Source of the DNA: Solenopsis invicta
Taxonomy: Eukaryota > Arthropoda > Insecta > Hymenoptera > Formicidae
NCBI RefSeq assembly: GCF_016802725.1
Contig: NC_052668.1
Location: forward strand, 6,368,501 to 6,432,500
DNA: 64,000 bases
Reading direction: 5' to 3'
The first letter of the stretch is position 1. The number at the start of each line of letters is the position of its first letter. Positions 34,340 through 45,272 of this stretch are shown one piece after another. The notes under the pieces were generated by a model that was not told the origin of the DNA, searched no databases, and saw nothing but the letters and a program-made list of their open reading frames with translations. A program made the translations under genes and the position numbers.

Positions 34340-35957
34340 TGTAACGACCCCGCTTCGCGCACGGACGATGGTCGGCCAGGAACGAGGGCGCGAAAAATCG
34401 CAAACAGAATTAGACAGTTGGGTTGAAATAAAACAGTAGATTTATTATTAAGTAAAAAATACAAGAATAAGTAATGGACGATAATAACGGAACGGAACTA
34501 ATAATATATAAACTCGCGGACGACGGACGTGACAATTCAGACGATTGACAATATTTGCGGACAAAAGATACGGCAAGAGAAAGACTATTTACAATGCGAC
34601 GATGTTGTGAGACATATTTCGCGGAATAAGCGCGTATGTTTGCCGAATCGACGGATCCGTGTGTTTATGTCAATCTCGCGCGGGCCGTTACGATGCGATT
34701 AATACCGCTGGTGTTAATCACGGTCAATTAGTAGAAAACAGTTAATCAAAAACAATTCATCGAAAATCAATTCATCAACAATTGATCAAAAGACATTTTG
34801 TCGAAAGAAAATTGGTTGAAAAGACAATTGGTCGAAAGAAAATTGATCGAAAGGACAATTGATTGTAGGGACAATTGGTCGAAAGAAAAATTGGTCGAAA
34901 ATACAATCTGTTAAAATTGTTAATTATCTAGAACAAATTATCACAATTTGGCCATAATTTTAAATATAATATCACAACGTTGGATATCATTGGCTAAATT
35001 ACAACTAAAATAAGGTTGGGTTAGGTTAAAAAAAATATGGGGAGGACTGCAGGAGGAAGGGCAAAGCTCCTCCCCCGCTCACGCGTTCTCTATACCACAC
35101 GGATTTCTTAATTTATGTTTTTTAGATTGTATTTTTGACCAATTGTCCTTTCGATCAATTGTCGTTTCGACCAATTGTCCCTTCGACCAATTGTCCTATC
35201 GATCAATTTTCTTTCGACCAATTTTTTTTTTTTTTTTTTTTTGACAAAATGTCTTTCAATCAATTGTTTTTGATTAATTGTTTTTGATTAATTGTTTTCG
35301 ACCAATTGTCGCCAAACCGTTAATCGCCAGGTGACACTACTCCGCGTCAAGTGCGCTTGATGGAGGCACGAAACACCGTACTCCCTTACGCGCGGTATCG
35401 GACTCGGAAGGCGATGTTGAATATGTTCTTTGCCAAGTATCTTGGCTGGGCCTAAGTTATCTAAGCCCGGTGAAGCGCTAGGAGTCGAAGCGGATCGGAT
35501 CGGTAAGAGCGGTTGAGAGTCAAGTAGCTTAGTTTCGGAGACCAAGTTCACTTGATCTTGGGTATTTCGACTTAGGTATCTTCTTCGCGGCAAGCCAGTC
35601 AAAAGCAAAGAGAAACTATGTTTCTCCGAAATTGGGCCTTTTATACCCAAGAGTCTAGAGAAGAGGATGTGTGGAAAGCGGTTGGTACAATACGGATCTC
35701 CCCAACTCGATCTCGGGTATTTTGAGACAGACCGCGCGCGCACACAGCAGCGGACGGCGACGAAACGAGAGAGTGTGCGCGCGGAGATTTCCGACGCGCG
35801 AAAGCGTTCGCAGCTCGCTCGTTTGAGAGTTTGAAAATATATTAAGCGCTATGCGCCTATATTTACCATCCGGCAAATGGTCGGCTGGACGGCTTGGAAC
35901 AGTGGATGGTTCGGGTGGAGGGAGGGGAGAGGGAGGGGGGAGTCAGAAGACGGTTCA
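34340..35957 (-). mobile_element. Probable solo LTR, minus orientation
   Basis: Bounded by tgtaacgaccccg on the left and cggttca on the right (TG...CA). On the minus strand a TATA box (ggtataaaaggc, about 35636-35647) precedes an AATAAA at about 34440, the order expected in an LTR. A GC-rich U3-like region lies at 35340-35930. An exact target duplication was not found, so the ends may be off by a few bases. The open frames in it have no motifs. Confidence 0.4.
34728..35313. mobile_element. Foldback element of iterated gaccaattgtc motifs
   Basis: The left arm (34728-34910) repeats tcgaaaggacaattggt-type units about ten times. The right arm (35120-35313) carries the complement, gaccaattgtcctttcgat. 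The arms flank a short unique core with no coding sequence. Each unit is itself a partial palindrome (caattg). Inserted in the presumed solo LTR. Confidence 0.65.
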
Positions 35958-36377
35958 TATAATATATTCACCTAATCTATCAGTTATTTATACTTATTAG
36001 CATAAAGTGTTCAGAGGTCGTCACGAGGAATCCAGTTTGTTGCTATTTTAGAATTCAAGCATCGTTCACCGCGGTTACAACTTGGATGGGTAGCCCGCTC
36101 GGGAATTTCTGAGAGAAAATTCTCGATTTTTTTTGTGAAAAATATTTCTTAAAATGTTACAAAAATATTGTATTGTTTGTTGGAATTATGTGGTGTAACA
36201 ATATAATATTTATACTGATATTTTGAAGAAATTCATAAAAGAATTCGGAACATCGATTAGATTTCGTGGATTCTAGTTCTTGAGTAGATCATCACTCGAT
36301 TGGTTACGTACAGAGTGTTGCAGATGCATGTAGGACGCACAACTGATTGCATACGGCAGACTGCCAGAGACAGTTGT

Positions 36378-36612
36378 CACTAATAAAATTTAATTATTTA
36401 ATTTTTAGTTTGAGAATTGTTGAGGGAATAATTGTAGGAATTTTATGTTTAATTCAAAGAGATATAAAAAGATTGGTAGCTTATTTGTCTATAGTTCATA
36501 TAAATATAATATTATATGCTTTAATAACTATGTATAAATTAGGTATTTTAGGTAGATATATTATGATAACTTCTCATGGATTATGTTCCTCAGGATTATT
36601 TTATACAGTATA
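36378..36612 (+). pseudogene. nad4: NUMT: fragment of mitochondrial nad4
   Basis: The frame gives VEGIIVGILCLIQRDIKRLV, AYLSIVHINIILYAL and ITSHGLCSSGLFYT, which correspond to the conserved membrane core of NADH dehydrogenase subunit 4 (the DIK..AY.S..H and HGL.SS..F signature). Roughly 75 codons remain, without start or end. A lone nad4 piece among nuclear TEs means a nuclear copy of mitochondrial DNA, not a gene. The frame is still open, consistent with a short or recent insert. The flanks have no further mitochondrial sequence that I can recognise. Confidence 0.85.
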
Positions 36613-36639
36613 TGTGTGCAAAATTTCGAATCAATAGTT

Positions 36640-39342
36640 CATATAGTTTCCGTTAAAAAAATTCATAAAAATATATTTTTTTTTTTTACTGTCCAAAGGG
36701 TCCTGTCCTCTTAAGTTATTTATATTTTAAGAAAATGGAGAAATTATTCTACAAATTAATCTTTTATAATTTCTGAGTACAAGCATTGCTAATCAAACAC
36801 TTTGAAGTAAAGTGTACTTATTATAATAAAAAATAATAAAATAAAATCCAAAAGAAATACTACATATAAAAATTTTTACTTTGAATAAAATGTTATAACA
36901 TCCATAATTTTTCATATTTTTTAATAAAAATTTAAGAGTTGATTCTTAAAAGCATGTACTTTTATAAAATGAAATTTAAAAAAATCGATTTTTTTACCCT
37001 CCAAAGGGTCCTGCCCCCTTAATTTATTTTTCTTTATAAAACTTTTTCTTTATAAAACATATTATTTACATTCTTCGTATAGGTGATATTATACTAATTT
37101 TTATTTCTAGACATTATAATAATTTAATACAATAATTAGTGCAAATAAACTGTATGACGTTTATGTTTCTTGTTATCAAATGTGATATATGAGTTGAACA
37201 ATTTTCAAGTAAACATTTACGTAAAAAGAACCACAAACTCATAATTAAAGAAAGCAAAATTTATTAAAAAGTTAATGGCAAATTTATATTCGCATAAATG
37301 TTAATTATTTTATCACATTAATTAAATTCCTGAATCGGTTATTTTCTCTACGAGATATTGATAATTATCAAATAAATCATTTTGTTTTTTAAGGCTCTTG
37401 ACTCCTCGCACGGGCATATTGAAGTCGTGACGTCATAATCGCAGAATACCACGTAAAAATGTTTGCTTTGATATTTGTAAATAACGAAAATTTGAATAAA
37501 ACAAAATAATGAGATCGTTTTAAAATACTTGTAAAAATGAAGCTTGACTATTCCTTTTTGCCTAACAATCAGTAAATATTTATAAAAAACACGTAAAGTA
37601 AAGCCTATTCAAACAAAAAAATATATGAGCAGTTATTGAAAAGAATGAAAAATATGTTTTTATGTATACAATTCAAAAAACTTTACTTGAGGCCCGTTTC
37701 CACGAATTTGATACATATGAGACAACTCACATTTTCACAATAAAACACATAACAAAATGACAAACAAGACAAAATTTTATTGTCAACTGATCATGTTCCA
37801 CGCCTATTAGTTCTAATTTTTTAGGCAACAATACATTGCTTCCGTCAACGCGAAGTTATTGACTAATGACTCAGGAGCCTTAAGAGTATCGTGATATTGC
37901 GTTTCTAATTTTCTGCATTTAATAACTAGAATAATGCATTCAATAATTAAAACAAAATAACAATACATAGTAAATGTTTCAAACATAGTATATAAAATAT
38001 TTAGTATTATTACAGTGTTTTTAATATACTTGTAACATATATATTTTTTGAACGTTATTTCTTAACGAAAAAATAAAAAAATTGTATTTTTATTTATTTC
38101 AGAAATGAGTATATTATAATACATATTTTATTAATGTAAAAAAGGTAACAAAAATAGTAACAGTTCGTTAATTTTGAGTAACGGTAACAAGTTATTTTTA
38201 TAAAGTAACTTTTCCCATCCTGAGTTACCCCTATTATTTTTATTATTAGGTAACGAATTGTAATAATTGCTTATGGAATTATTCGTTTAGTAGCTCGACG
38301 TTTTTTTAATTGCGATAATATTCTATTACACATTAGTTGACAGTTGTTATAATACATTTTTATTTTTGAGCCCTTTTAAACATTTTCAAGGTACATTTCA
38401 GCACTTAATTACATACTTATTTCCACATTGTTCTTAAACTTTAACGTATCATCATACGAATGTATAATATATACACTCAAATGTTTTTTTGTTGTTTAAC
38501 TTTTTTGGCTGTACACATTTTGAGTTACGTAAATTAAATAAAAATAACAATGAACATAAAATTTGTAACGGTACGCGGTTTTGGTGTAACGGTGCGAAAG
38601 TTCGAGGTTGGTCCGGATAAGACTCGTCGGTTGGTTAGGTGTTCGAAGTGATGATACCCAGTTGGTTAAGGTGAACAATAAATATAGAATAATTTATTCA
38701 AAATAAAATGTAGCCGTTAACAAAAAAATAAATCAAGAGCGTATTTCGCGTTTAAGGGGATGCTTAAAATTGTCCTTTTTTACCGACTAAACACGATTAA
38801 TTTTTGCAGACAAAATTCTTCTAATTGCATTTACAGATTTCAAAATCCTTCTTGTCATTTAAAGTATAGACATTAATATAGATCTTAGTAATACCCTTTA
38901 TGCCGAAAACTTTAATTTATCTTTTTCATTTAATCTTAGTCCAACATGGCATCTAGAGCTGTCAATATTCACTTTACATAAATATTTGACGGTCTTTTCC
39001 TATAAATCGAGTGTACTAAGACTTGCAGATTATTGGCAAGAACAATGTAGAATTTCCGAAATTTAGCTTAGAGGTCTAATATAAAAGATTTTTGTCTGCA
39101 AAAATTTGTGAGCACATGTCCGGTCCGATGCTGGTATATCTCAGCTGATTGCAACAGAAGAAAGAGAAAATTAGTTGCCCTTTATTGTGACAGATGGCAG
39201 TGTTCAAGTGAGACAAAGCAATCGATCTGTTTATCGACCAATTGGATTAAATCTAAGCTAAGCGATAATAGGTTAGGTTTCCTGTCAAATTCAACTCTGC
39301 AAGCAGATTATCTGCTTCGACTGGCTTGAACTTCTTAGCATT
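36640..39342. other. AT-rich interval, duplicated motif, no genes
   Basis: tccaaagggtcctgYcc appears at about 36692 and 37001 within similar T-rich contexts, suggesting a diverged duplication of about 300 bp. A gtaac/gttac cluster lies at 38140-38240, and a GC-richer patch with LTR-like start (gtaacggtacgcgg) at 38565-38670. Short open frames at 38496-38678 and 39108-39329 carry no motifs. Confidence 0.4.
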
Positions 39343-39446
39343 CTGCGTTTCGAAATTCACTGCTAGTATTACAAATCTATAGTTCCGTATACTGTAGACG
39401 TTATGTACACTATAGATTTTCAGTAAGTGAATTTCGAAACACAGCC
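39343..39446. repeat. Hairpin of about 100 bp
   Basis: ctgcgtttcgaaattcactg at 39343 pairs with cagtaagtgaatttcgaaac ending near 39446, and inner ctatag blocks also pair. A small MITE-like foldback. Confidence 0.6.
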
Positions 39447-39470
39447 CTTTGCATTACCTACTCTCTAAAA

Positions 39471-39683
39471 CTGAATCAGTGAAATTTTACTGATTTACAG
39501 CGCTATACTTCTAACTGTGTCATCAGTGAATATTCACTATTTTTCAATGATACATTACTGACAATAAATAAAATACTTATAAATATATAGTGATACATTC
39601 AGTGGAATAAAATAGTTATAAGTATATCACTGAAAACTGCTAGACTATTCACTGCCTGTCAATAAATAATACACTGATTCCAA
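39471..39683. repeat. MITE-like element with cagtgaat motifs
   Basis: Ends ctgaatcagtga and tacactgattcc are inverted, and the interior repeats tcagtga and its complement six or more times, with two acttataaRtatat blocks. Probably a short non-autonomous element. Confidence 0.45.
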
Positions 39684-40970
39684 TTTAGCGAGAATATGAA
39701 TGTTTTATTATATACCGATGAACAATACTTAATAAAGATGTAACGTTTCTTAAAATAATTATTGGATTGATATCTCTTTTTAATTTTTTTATAATTGAAA
39801 ATAGATTGAATTACGTTTATAGTTGCATTTGTTACATCAGGTTTTCAATTTAACACATTTTTATTTATATTATTATGTTAGCATACAAGAGTTCAACATA
39901 AATAAAATCAAAAATAAACAATACATAAAACTTTTCATGTAAATAAGACTCTTACTATATAAGTAATATGTCTAATTGATATTAGTCTAAAATATTCTTC
40001 CTTTGATAATATGTGATTTATGCAATTTTAAATATAATTACGTAATAAGAAAGTAAATGAGGAATTCAAATATATATGGCAGTAGAAACAAATTTATATC
40101 AGTAAGTCAAAAACTGTTTCACATATACTTTTATTTATATTAATTAGGAATGTGATTTTTATATGAAAAGTTTAAGTGACGTGATAAAATATGATAAATA
40201 TATATAGATCTATAATATGTTCTTGATCTATATTATAATGACATATATTTATAACTTATTTTTATCACATTACACTCAAATTTTTCATAGATAAAAAATA
40301 TCTATTAAACAGTTTTTTACTTTCTGATCTAAATTTACTTTTAATGTCAAATATATTTGAACTTTGTATTCAGGTTCTTACTATAATGTAACCTTTTAAA
40401 ACAGCATAAATCATATTACTTTAAATTGAGAATACTAATATTAATTACATAATATTCATTTCTCATTATATACTAGAATTTTTGCATTACCTTTGAGAAG
40501 TTCTTACATATTTCACTTTTTATTTTAATTATGTAGAACTCTTTTATGGTAACATAATAACATAAATAAAAATGTGTTGAATTGCAAACTTGATGTAACA
40601 TTGTAAAGGCGACTATAAACGTAGTTCATTTTCTTAAAATTATGAAAAAAATAAGGAAAAAAGTAACCTAATCTATAGGAAACTCTCTAGAAGGAACTTG
40701 TTCTATATATAAAACTTTACATATTTTACCTTCTACGGTCGCAGCTAGATCTTCGTGCTTGTTTTTATTTGTGTGATTTTATATACCTTCCTCAACTAAT
40801 TCCTCATTAATAAACAATAAGTTAGAATTCGTGCAAACATATTGCATATAAAATTGTTTTTGTGGATTGTGTATCAATAGATGCAAATGTGCACTTACAT
40901 TCTAATACTTTCATCAAAATTATATGGAATCTAAGAGAAAAAGGATACTTTGCTGCATTTTTAAATATTA
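39684..40970. other. AT-rich interval without recognised features
   Basis: No open frame, RNA gene or strong repeat is apparent. Confidence 0.5.
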
Positions 40971-41200
40971 TTTTTGTAATGCTTTTTTGAAATTTTTAGT
41001 GACTTACGTAAGCCAATAAGATTTCTTGAGATGCTGTCCATTCCAGTCTTGTTCATTATTCATATAAAATTTTATATTATAAAATTTTTATATCATAAAA
41101 TTTTATATGTATAATGAACGAGACTGGAATGGACAGCATCTCAAGAAATCTTATTGGCTTACGTAATCCACTAAAAATTTCAAAAAAGCATTACAAAAAA
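40971..41200. repeat. Near-perfect long hairpin, arms of about 100 bp
   Basis: 40971-41075 and 41096-41200 are inverted copies differing at only a few positions (for example ttcttgagatgctgtccatt and its complement). The loop consists of taaaattttata repeats, and the same repeat continues to 41280 outside the right arm. It could be a recent MITE, or a locus yielding double-stranded RNA. No coding. Confidence 0.8.
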
Positions 41201-41365
41201 AATATATTATAAAATTTATATTATAAAATTTTATATTATAAAATTTTATATTATAAAATTTTATATTTTATAAAATATTAAATTGTTTATAATTATTCAA
41301 TACAAAATTATTTTTTAAAAAAATTAAGAAATTTAAAAATTCTCTTTTATTATTAAATTAAAATT

Positions 41366-41397
41366 TCTATGTTCATCTTCATGAACATAGAAAATAT
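41366..41397. repeat. Short hairpin
   Basis: ttctatgttcat and atgaacatagaa around a 4-base loop in AT-rich DNA. It is followed by nothing recognisable up to the gypsy LTR. Confidence 0.5.
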
Positions 41398-41758
41398 TTT
41401 TATCATAAAATTTTACAATGATTGTTTTAAAAACGTCAAATTATGTGTTTAAATTGTTATATATCTTGTGTTCAATTTTAATTTAATTAACAATAGAAAA
41501 GCAGTTTTGAATTTCTGGACTTTTTTAATTCAAAATTTACGAAAAAGAATTATTTTCATTCTCAGGTTCAAATCTGAAAACTCGAGCATAGTAGTGAACG
41601 TTTTTCCACGCATGCTATGCGGCTAACTAAATAATTCTTCTTCCGTAATGTTACTATACGTGCTAGAAAAATTTTATTATTTTCTCGAGAATGTCTAAAT
41701 AGCCAGTTCCATGGTTTTGCTGTAGTAAATGTATGAGTGAATTCCTTTTATATATATA

Positions 41759-42104
41759 TATAAGACTCTTATTTATCCTGAAGGATTAGTTAGTTTATTT
41801 AACTAAATTGTGTTGCTCTGTAAACAAAGTTTTTTTATTAACACCAATTATATTAGCACGATTTACATTATTTACATTATTTACGAATACCCTCACCTGT
41901 AAACAAAGAAACGACAATTAAAGTTTATATTTTCTATAACGACGATATAATTTTACAACGACAAAAAAACTTCTCAAATTCTCACTGTCACACGTGTCAG
42001 CGATTATCCAGCTGTATCATTTTTCTCTACCGTTCGAAGCGATCTCTATTTTACCTATGCGTGTACGCAAGAGTATTTAAATGAGGAAATATATTTTCTT
42101 TACA
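41759..42104 (-). repeat. 3' LTR of the gypsy element
   Basis: 346 bp, about 99 percent identical to the 5' LTR apart from an 8-bp extra segment (tatgcgtg region near 42057). High identity implies recent insertion. Confidence 0.95.
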
Positions 42105-42119
42105 TCTCCCCTTCTGGGG
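42105..42119 (-). promoter_or_regulatory. Polypurine tract
   Basis: On the minus strand a G/A-rich run (agaaggggaga) directly precedes the TG of the 3' LTR, the standard primer for plus-strand DNA synthesis. Confidence 0.75.
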
Positions 42120-42159
42120 AAGAAAATTTGCAAAAATTTTCATTGTAGCTAAATCTAGT

Positions 42160-44704
42160 TCAGTCTTTTTCTTCTATGCTTCTTATAGGTACCGGGACTA
42201 GCTTTGTGATGTGAAAAAAATTGGATTCTTCCTTCTTGTGATCGATGTTTAATTTGTAGATGGAGTCCGAAATCTTCTCTGTAATCTTGTATGGTCCAAT
42301 ATTTAGTTCGTGCAATTTTTTCCTATTTAATTTATTGCCGTTTTCCACGTATACCATGTCTCCTATTTTATAGTTATAGTTCTTGCGATCTTTGTCAAAT
42401 AGACTTTTGTTATATGCGTGTGATTTTTTTATATTCTCAATGGCTGTTTCTCGGTCCTTAATCCAGTTTTCTTTTTGTACCTCTTGTTTTAACTTTTTGG
42501 TATCAATGTAACATCTGTCCCATATAACAGATATCTTGGAGCGAAACCCGTGACTGTATGCTCAGTATCATTGTATTTATTTACACACTCTTGAGCTATC
42601 GTAGTCCATGCTTTCTTATTTCCTCTCTCGTTTATTTTACATCTGATTTTGTTGACTAGTGTCTGGTTCAATCTTTCGTTCAGACCATTGGAGAACGGTG
42701 CATTGACTGCTGTGAAAATCATTGTTATTGACTTTTCTTCTAAGAAGTCTTTGACTTCCTTTGAATTGATCCCTGGATATTGATCCGTCAGTAGCATATT
42801 AATGTCATCCGTTTTAGTGATTTTCGTAATTAGTTTTACGAAATCCTTTGTACTTTGAGTTTTCGATGTTAAAATAAATGCGAATCTCGTAAAGTGATCT
42901 ACTAACAGATGCAAATATCTCTTCGTCGATCTTGAGCTCCCGAGTCCACCGATTGTATCTATAGAGACTATTTCAAATGGTTTCGTGGCCGGACCTAAGT
43001 GAGACATTAGACCAAGTTTGTCCCGACCTCTGGATTTGTTTTTTATGCAGACCTCACAATTCCGGTAAATTCTTCTTATGTTTCGTGTTAAATTTGTTGA
43101 TGTATATATGGAGCTTATTTTTTTTGCATTTGTTTTATACCGATGTGACACAACTTGTTGTGTACATCTTTCATTAGTTTCAAAGCTAATTTTTCTGTTA
43201 GAATAATTTTTTCTTTTTTTCTAACTCTTTTATAGTACACATTATCCTTTTTTATAAATCTTTTTTTATTTTTCTGAATTTCTTCATTTTTTGTTTGATC
43301 TGTTAAGATTTCTTTCAATGTTATTGAATTTACAACTTTTAATTGTTCATCTTCATTTTCATTTTCGCTTAAGACCGGATTTCTGCTCAAACAATCCGCT
43401 TCTAAATTTTCCTTACCTGGAGCATATTTGATTTTGAAATCATACTGCGAAAGATAGTAAGTTAGATCCCCTAGCTCTTCATCTGTCCTTGATTTTAGGT
43501 TCATATTTTCTAGCGGCTTATGGTCTGAGAAAACTGTGAACGATTTATTTATCAGCCAGTATTGCCAGTATTTCACAGCTTCTTTAATTGTTAGGCATTC
43601 CAGGTAAATAGCTTTTTTCTTTTTCTGAGCTTCATTTAATTTTTTTGAAAAGTATGCTACAGGCTTCTCTTTCCCATCCGGTTGTACTTGTTTCAGAACT
43701 GCTCCTACACCTATCAAGCAAGCGTCTGTATAAATATTTATTGGCAAATCTTGATCAAATATTGCTAGGACTGGTTTTGTGCAAAGCATATGTTTTATTT
43801 TCTCAAACGATTTTTGGCATTTCTCTGTCCATGTAAAAATTTGATTTTTTTGTAATAAGTTATGTAAAGGATCTAAAATTATTGCACTGTTTGGTATATA
43901 TTCGTGATAAAAATTTATCTTCCCTAAAAATTGTCTGATGTTTTTTTGTGTTTTTGGAACTGGGAAATTTTTTATTGCTACTAAGTTGTCCTTTACTGGT
44001 TTAATTGAATTATTCTGGATAATGTGACCAAGGTATTTTACTGAGTCCGAGGCAAACGTGCATTTTTTAAATTTTATTCTGAAACCTTCTGTTTTTATAG
44101 CTTGTAGCAATTGTGTTAAGTGATTAATGTGTTCTGAGAAAGACTTCGAGAAAATTAAGATGTCGTCTATATAATTTACTGCAAAACTAGTTAATTTATA
44201 TTTTCTTAATATGTTACTGAGTATTCTCTGGAAGATGGCTGGGGCTGTCTTTAGGCCAAAAGGGAGACATGTCCATTGATAATGCCCCTCCTGCGTTACA
44301 AATCCGGTTTTTCTTCTGTCTTCGATTCTCAGAGGGATCGACCAAAAGGCTGAGTTAATATCCAGCGTTGTGAAAAATATGCAGTTTCTTGTTTTTGCCG
44401 TCAGGTCCTCCATTAGTGGAAATGGCTGGGCCTGAGGGACAACTATTTTATTTAGGTCCCTAAAATCCACACATAGCCTAGATCTTTTGTTTTCTTCTTT
44501 TTTAAGCGCGAGAGTTACTGGTGCCGAAAATGGGCTGTAGGATTCTTCTATAAGATTTTTCTCTAGTAATTTAGATATTTGATCTTCAATTTCTTTTCTG
44601 TCCTCCATAGTGCACCTATATGGTCTCTTACTACAGTATGTATCAACTAGTAAGTCTATTCTTGCTTCATAGTTTTGAGCCAATATCGTATTTATCTCTG
44701 GCAA
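42160..44704 (-). pseudogene. pol: Gypsy pol: RT, RNase H, integrase (two frameshifts)
   Basis: 44704-43115 encodes RT (SRLCVDFRDLNKIVVPQAQP, LDINSAFWSIPL, FAVNYIDDILIFSK with the YIDD box) and RNase H (NIYTDACLIGVGAVLKQ, VFSDHKPLENMN), then the start of the HHCC zinc finger. 43151-42489 continues with CEVC, integrase core SIDTIGG, LLTDQYPG and NGLNERLNQT (D, D, E all present). 42357-42160 is the C-terminal tail with GPYKI. Breaks lie near 43120 and 42490, each at a run of A. All catalytic residues I can check are intact. It makes the cDNA and integrates it in the nucleus. Confidence 0.95.
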
Positions 44705-45272
44705 ATACTGACTTATATATTTCTAATATTCCGTTTATTTTATTTCTTTGATATGGAGTTAAGTGTTCCATATTTATGACAAAATCTTCTTCTTTTATAT
44801 GCTCATTGAAATTTACTAAAAATTCTTTTGTATTTTTGTTTTCTTTTTTAATATCTGATACCTCAGACCTTATTGCCTCTGAAATTTTCTCTGTTTCATT
44901 ATTGTTTGTTCTTTTTTCCATATCAATTTTTTGTGTTATATTTAAATTTTTGTCTTGACATAATTTAAATTTTGTTATCATGTCGAGTCCGATTAAAAAG
45001 TCATATTTAAAGTTTTCATCGTCAACAATTACCACATTTGTTTTTTCTTCTATGTCAAAGATCTTAATTTTTAGGTTTGTTGAACCACTTGATTTTTTAA
45101 CACCATTAATTGTCATCAAATTTTCATTATTAAGGTTATTGTCTTCTTGTTTCAATCTTAGTAGTTTATAATTGATTATAGAAACATTGGATCCTGAATC
45201 GTATATTCCAAATATTGTCCACTTATCATTTATCTGTAATTTGATTTTTATTAATGGTGTTATTGGTCGTTT
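44667..45272 (-). pseudogene. Gypsy protease region, start of pol
   Basis: The pol frame opens inside the end of gag and is in the -1 frame relative to it. It contains the aspartic protease signature GIYDSGSNVS near 45195 and the flap/C-terminal LIGLDMI motif, then a linker reaching the RT region. The frame breaks at about 44680, again at an A run, before the YEARIDL segment that leads into RT. The enzyme processes Gag-Pol. The first visible Met (45155) is not the real start: translation enters by frameshift from gag. Confidence 0.88.

Larger units (their letters stand above)
34271..36190. mobile_element. Remnant of the AGATAGCACA-family element, split
   Basis: 36000-36180 (gttcagaggtcgtcacg, ttacaacttggatggg) aligns with 58945-59060, and 34271-34339 aligns loosely with the sequence just before that in the same member. 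The intervening 34340-35957 is foreign, interpreted as a solo LTR. The ends of the element are not resolved. Confidence 0.4.

Noticed and set aside
35288..35876. Minus-strand frames of 151 and 73 codons
   Set aside because: Lie in an LTR-like GC-rich region without motifs.
34340..36080. LTR extending to the ggttaca at 36080
   Set aside because: The segment 36000-36180 aligns with the AGATAGCACA-family element, so the LTR must end earlier, near 35957.
36347..36637. A host gene of 96 codons starting at 36347
   Set aside because: Its core is mitochondrial nad4; the first residues are chance upstream sequence.
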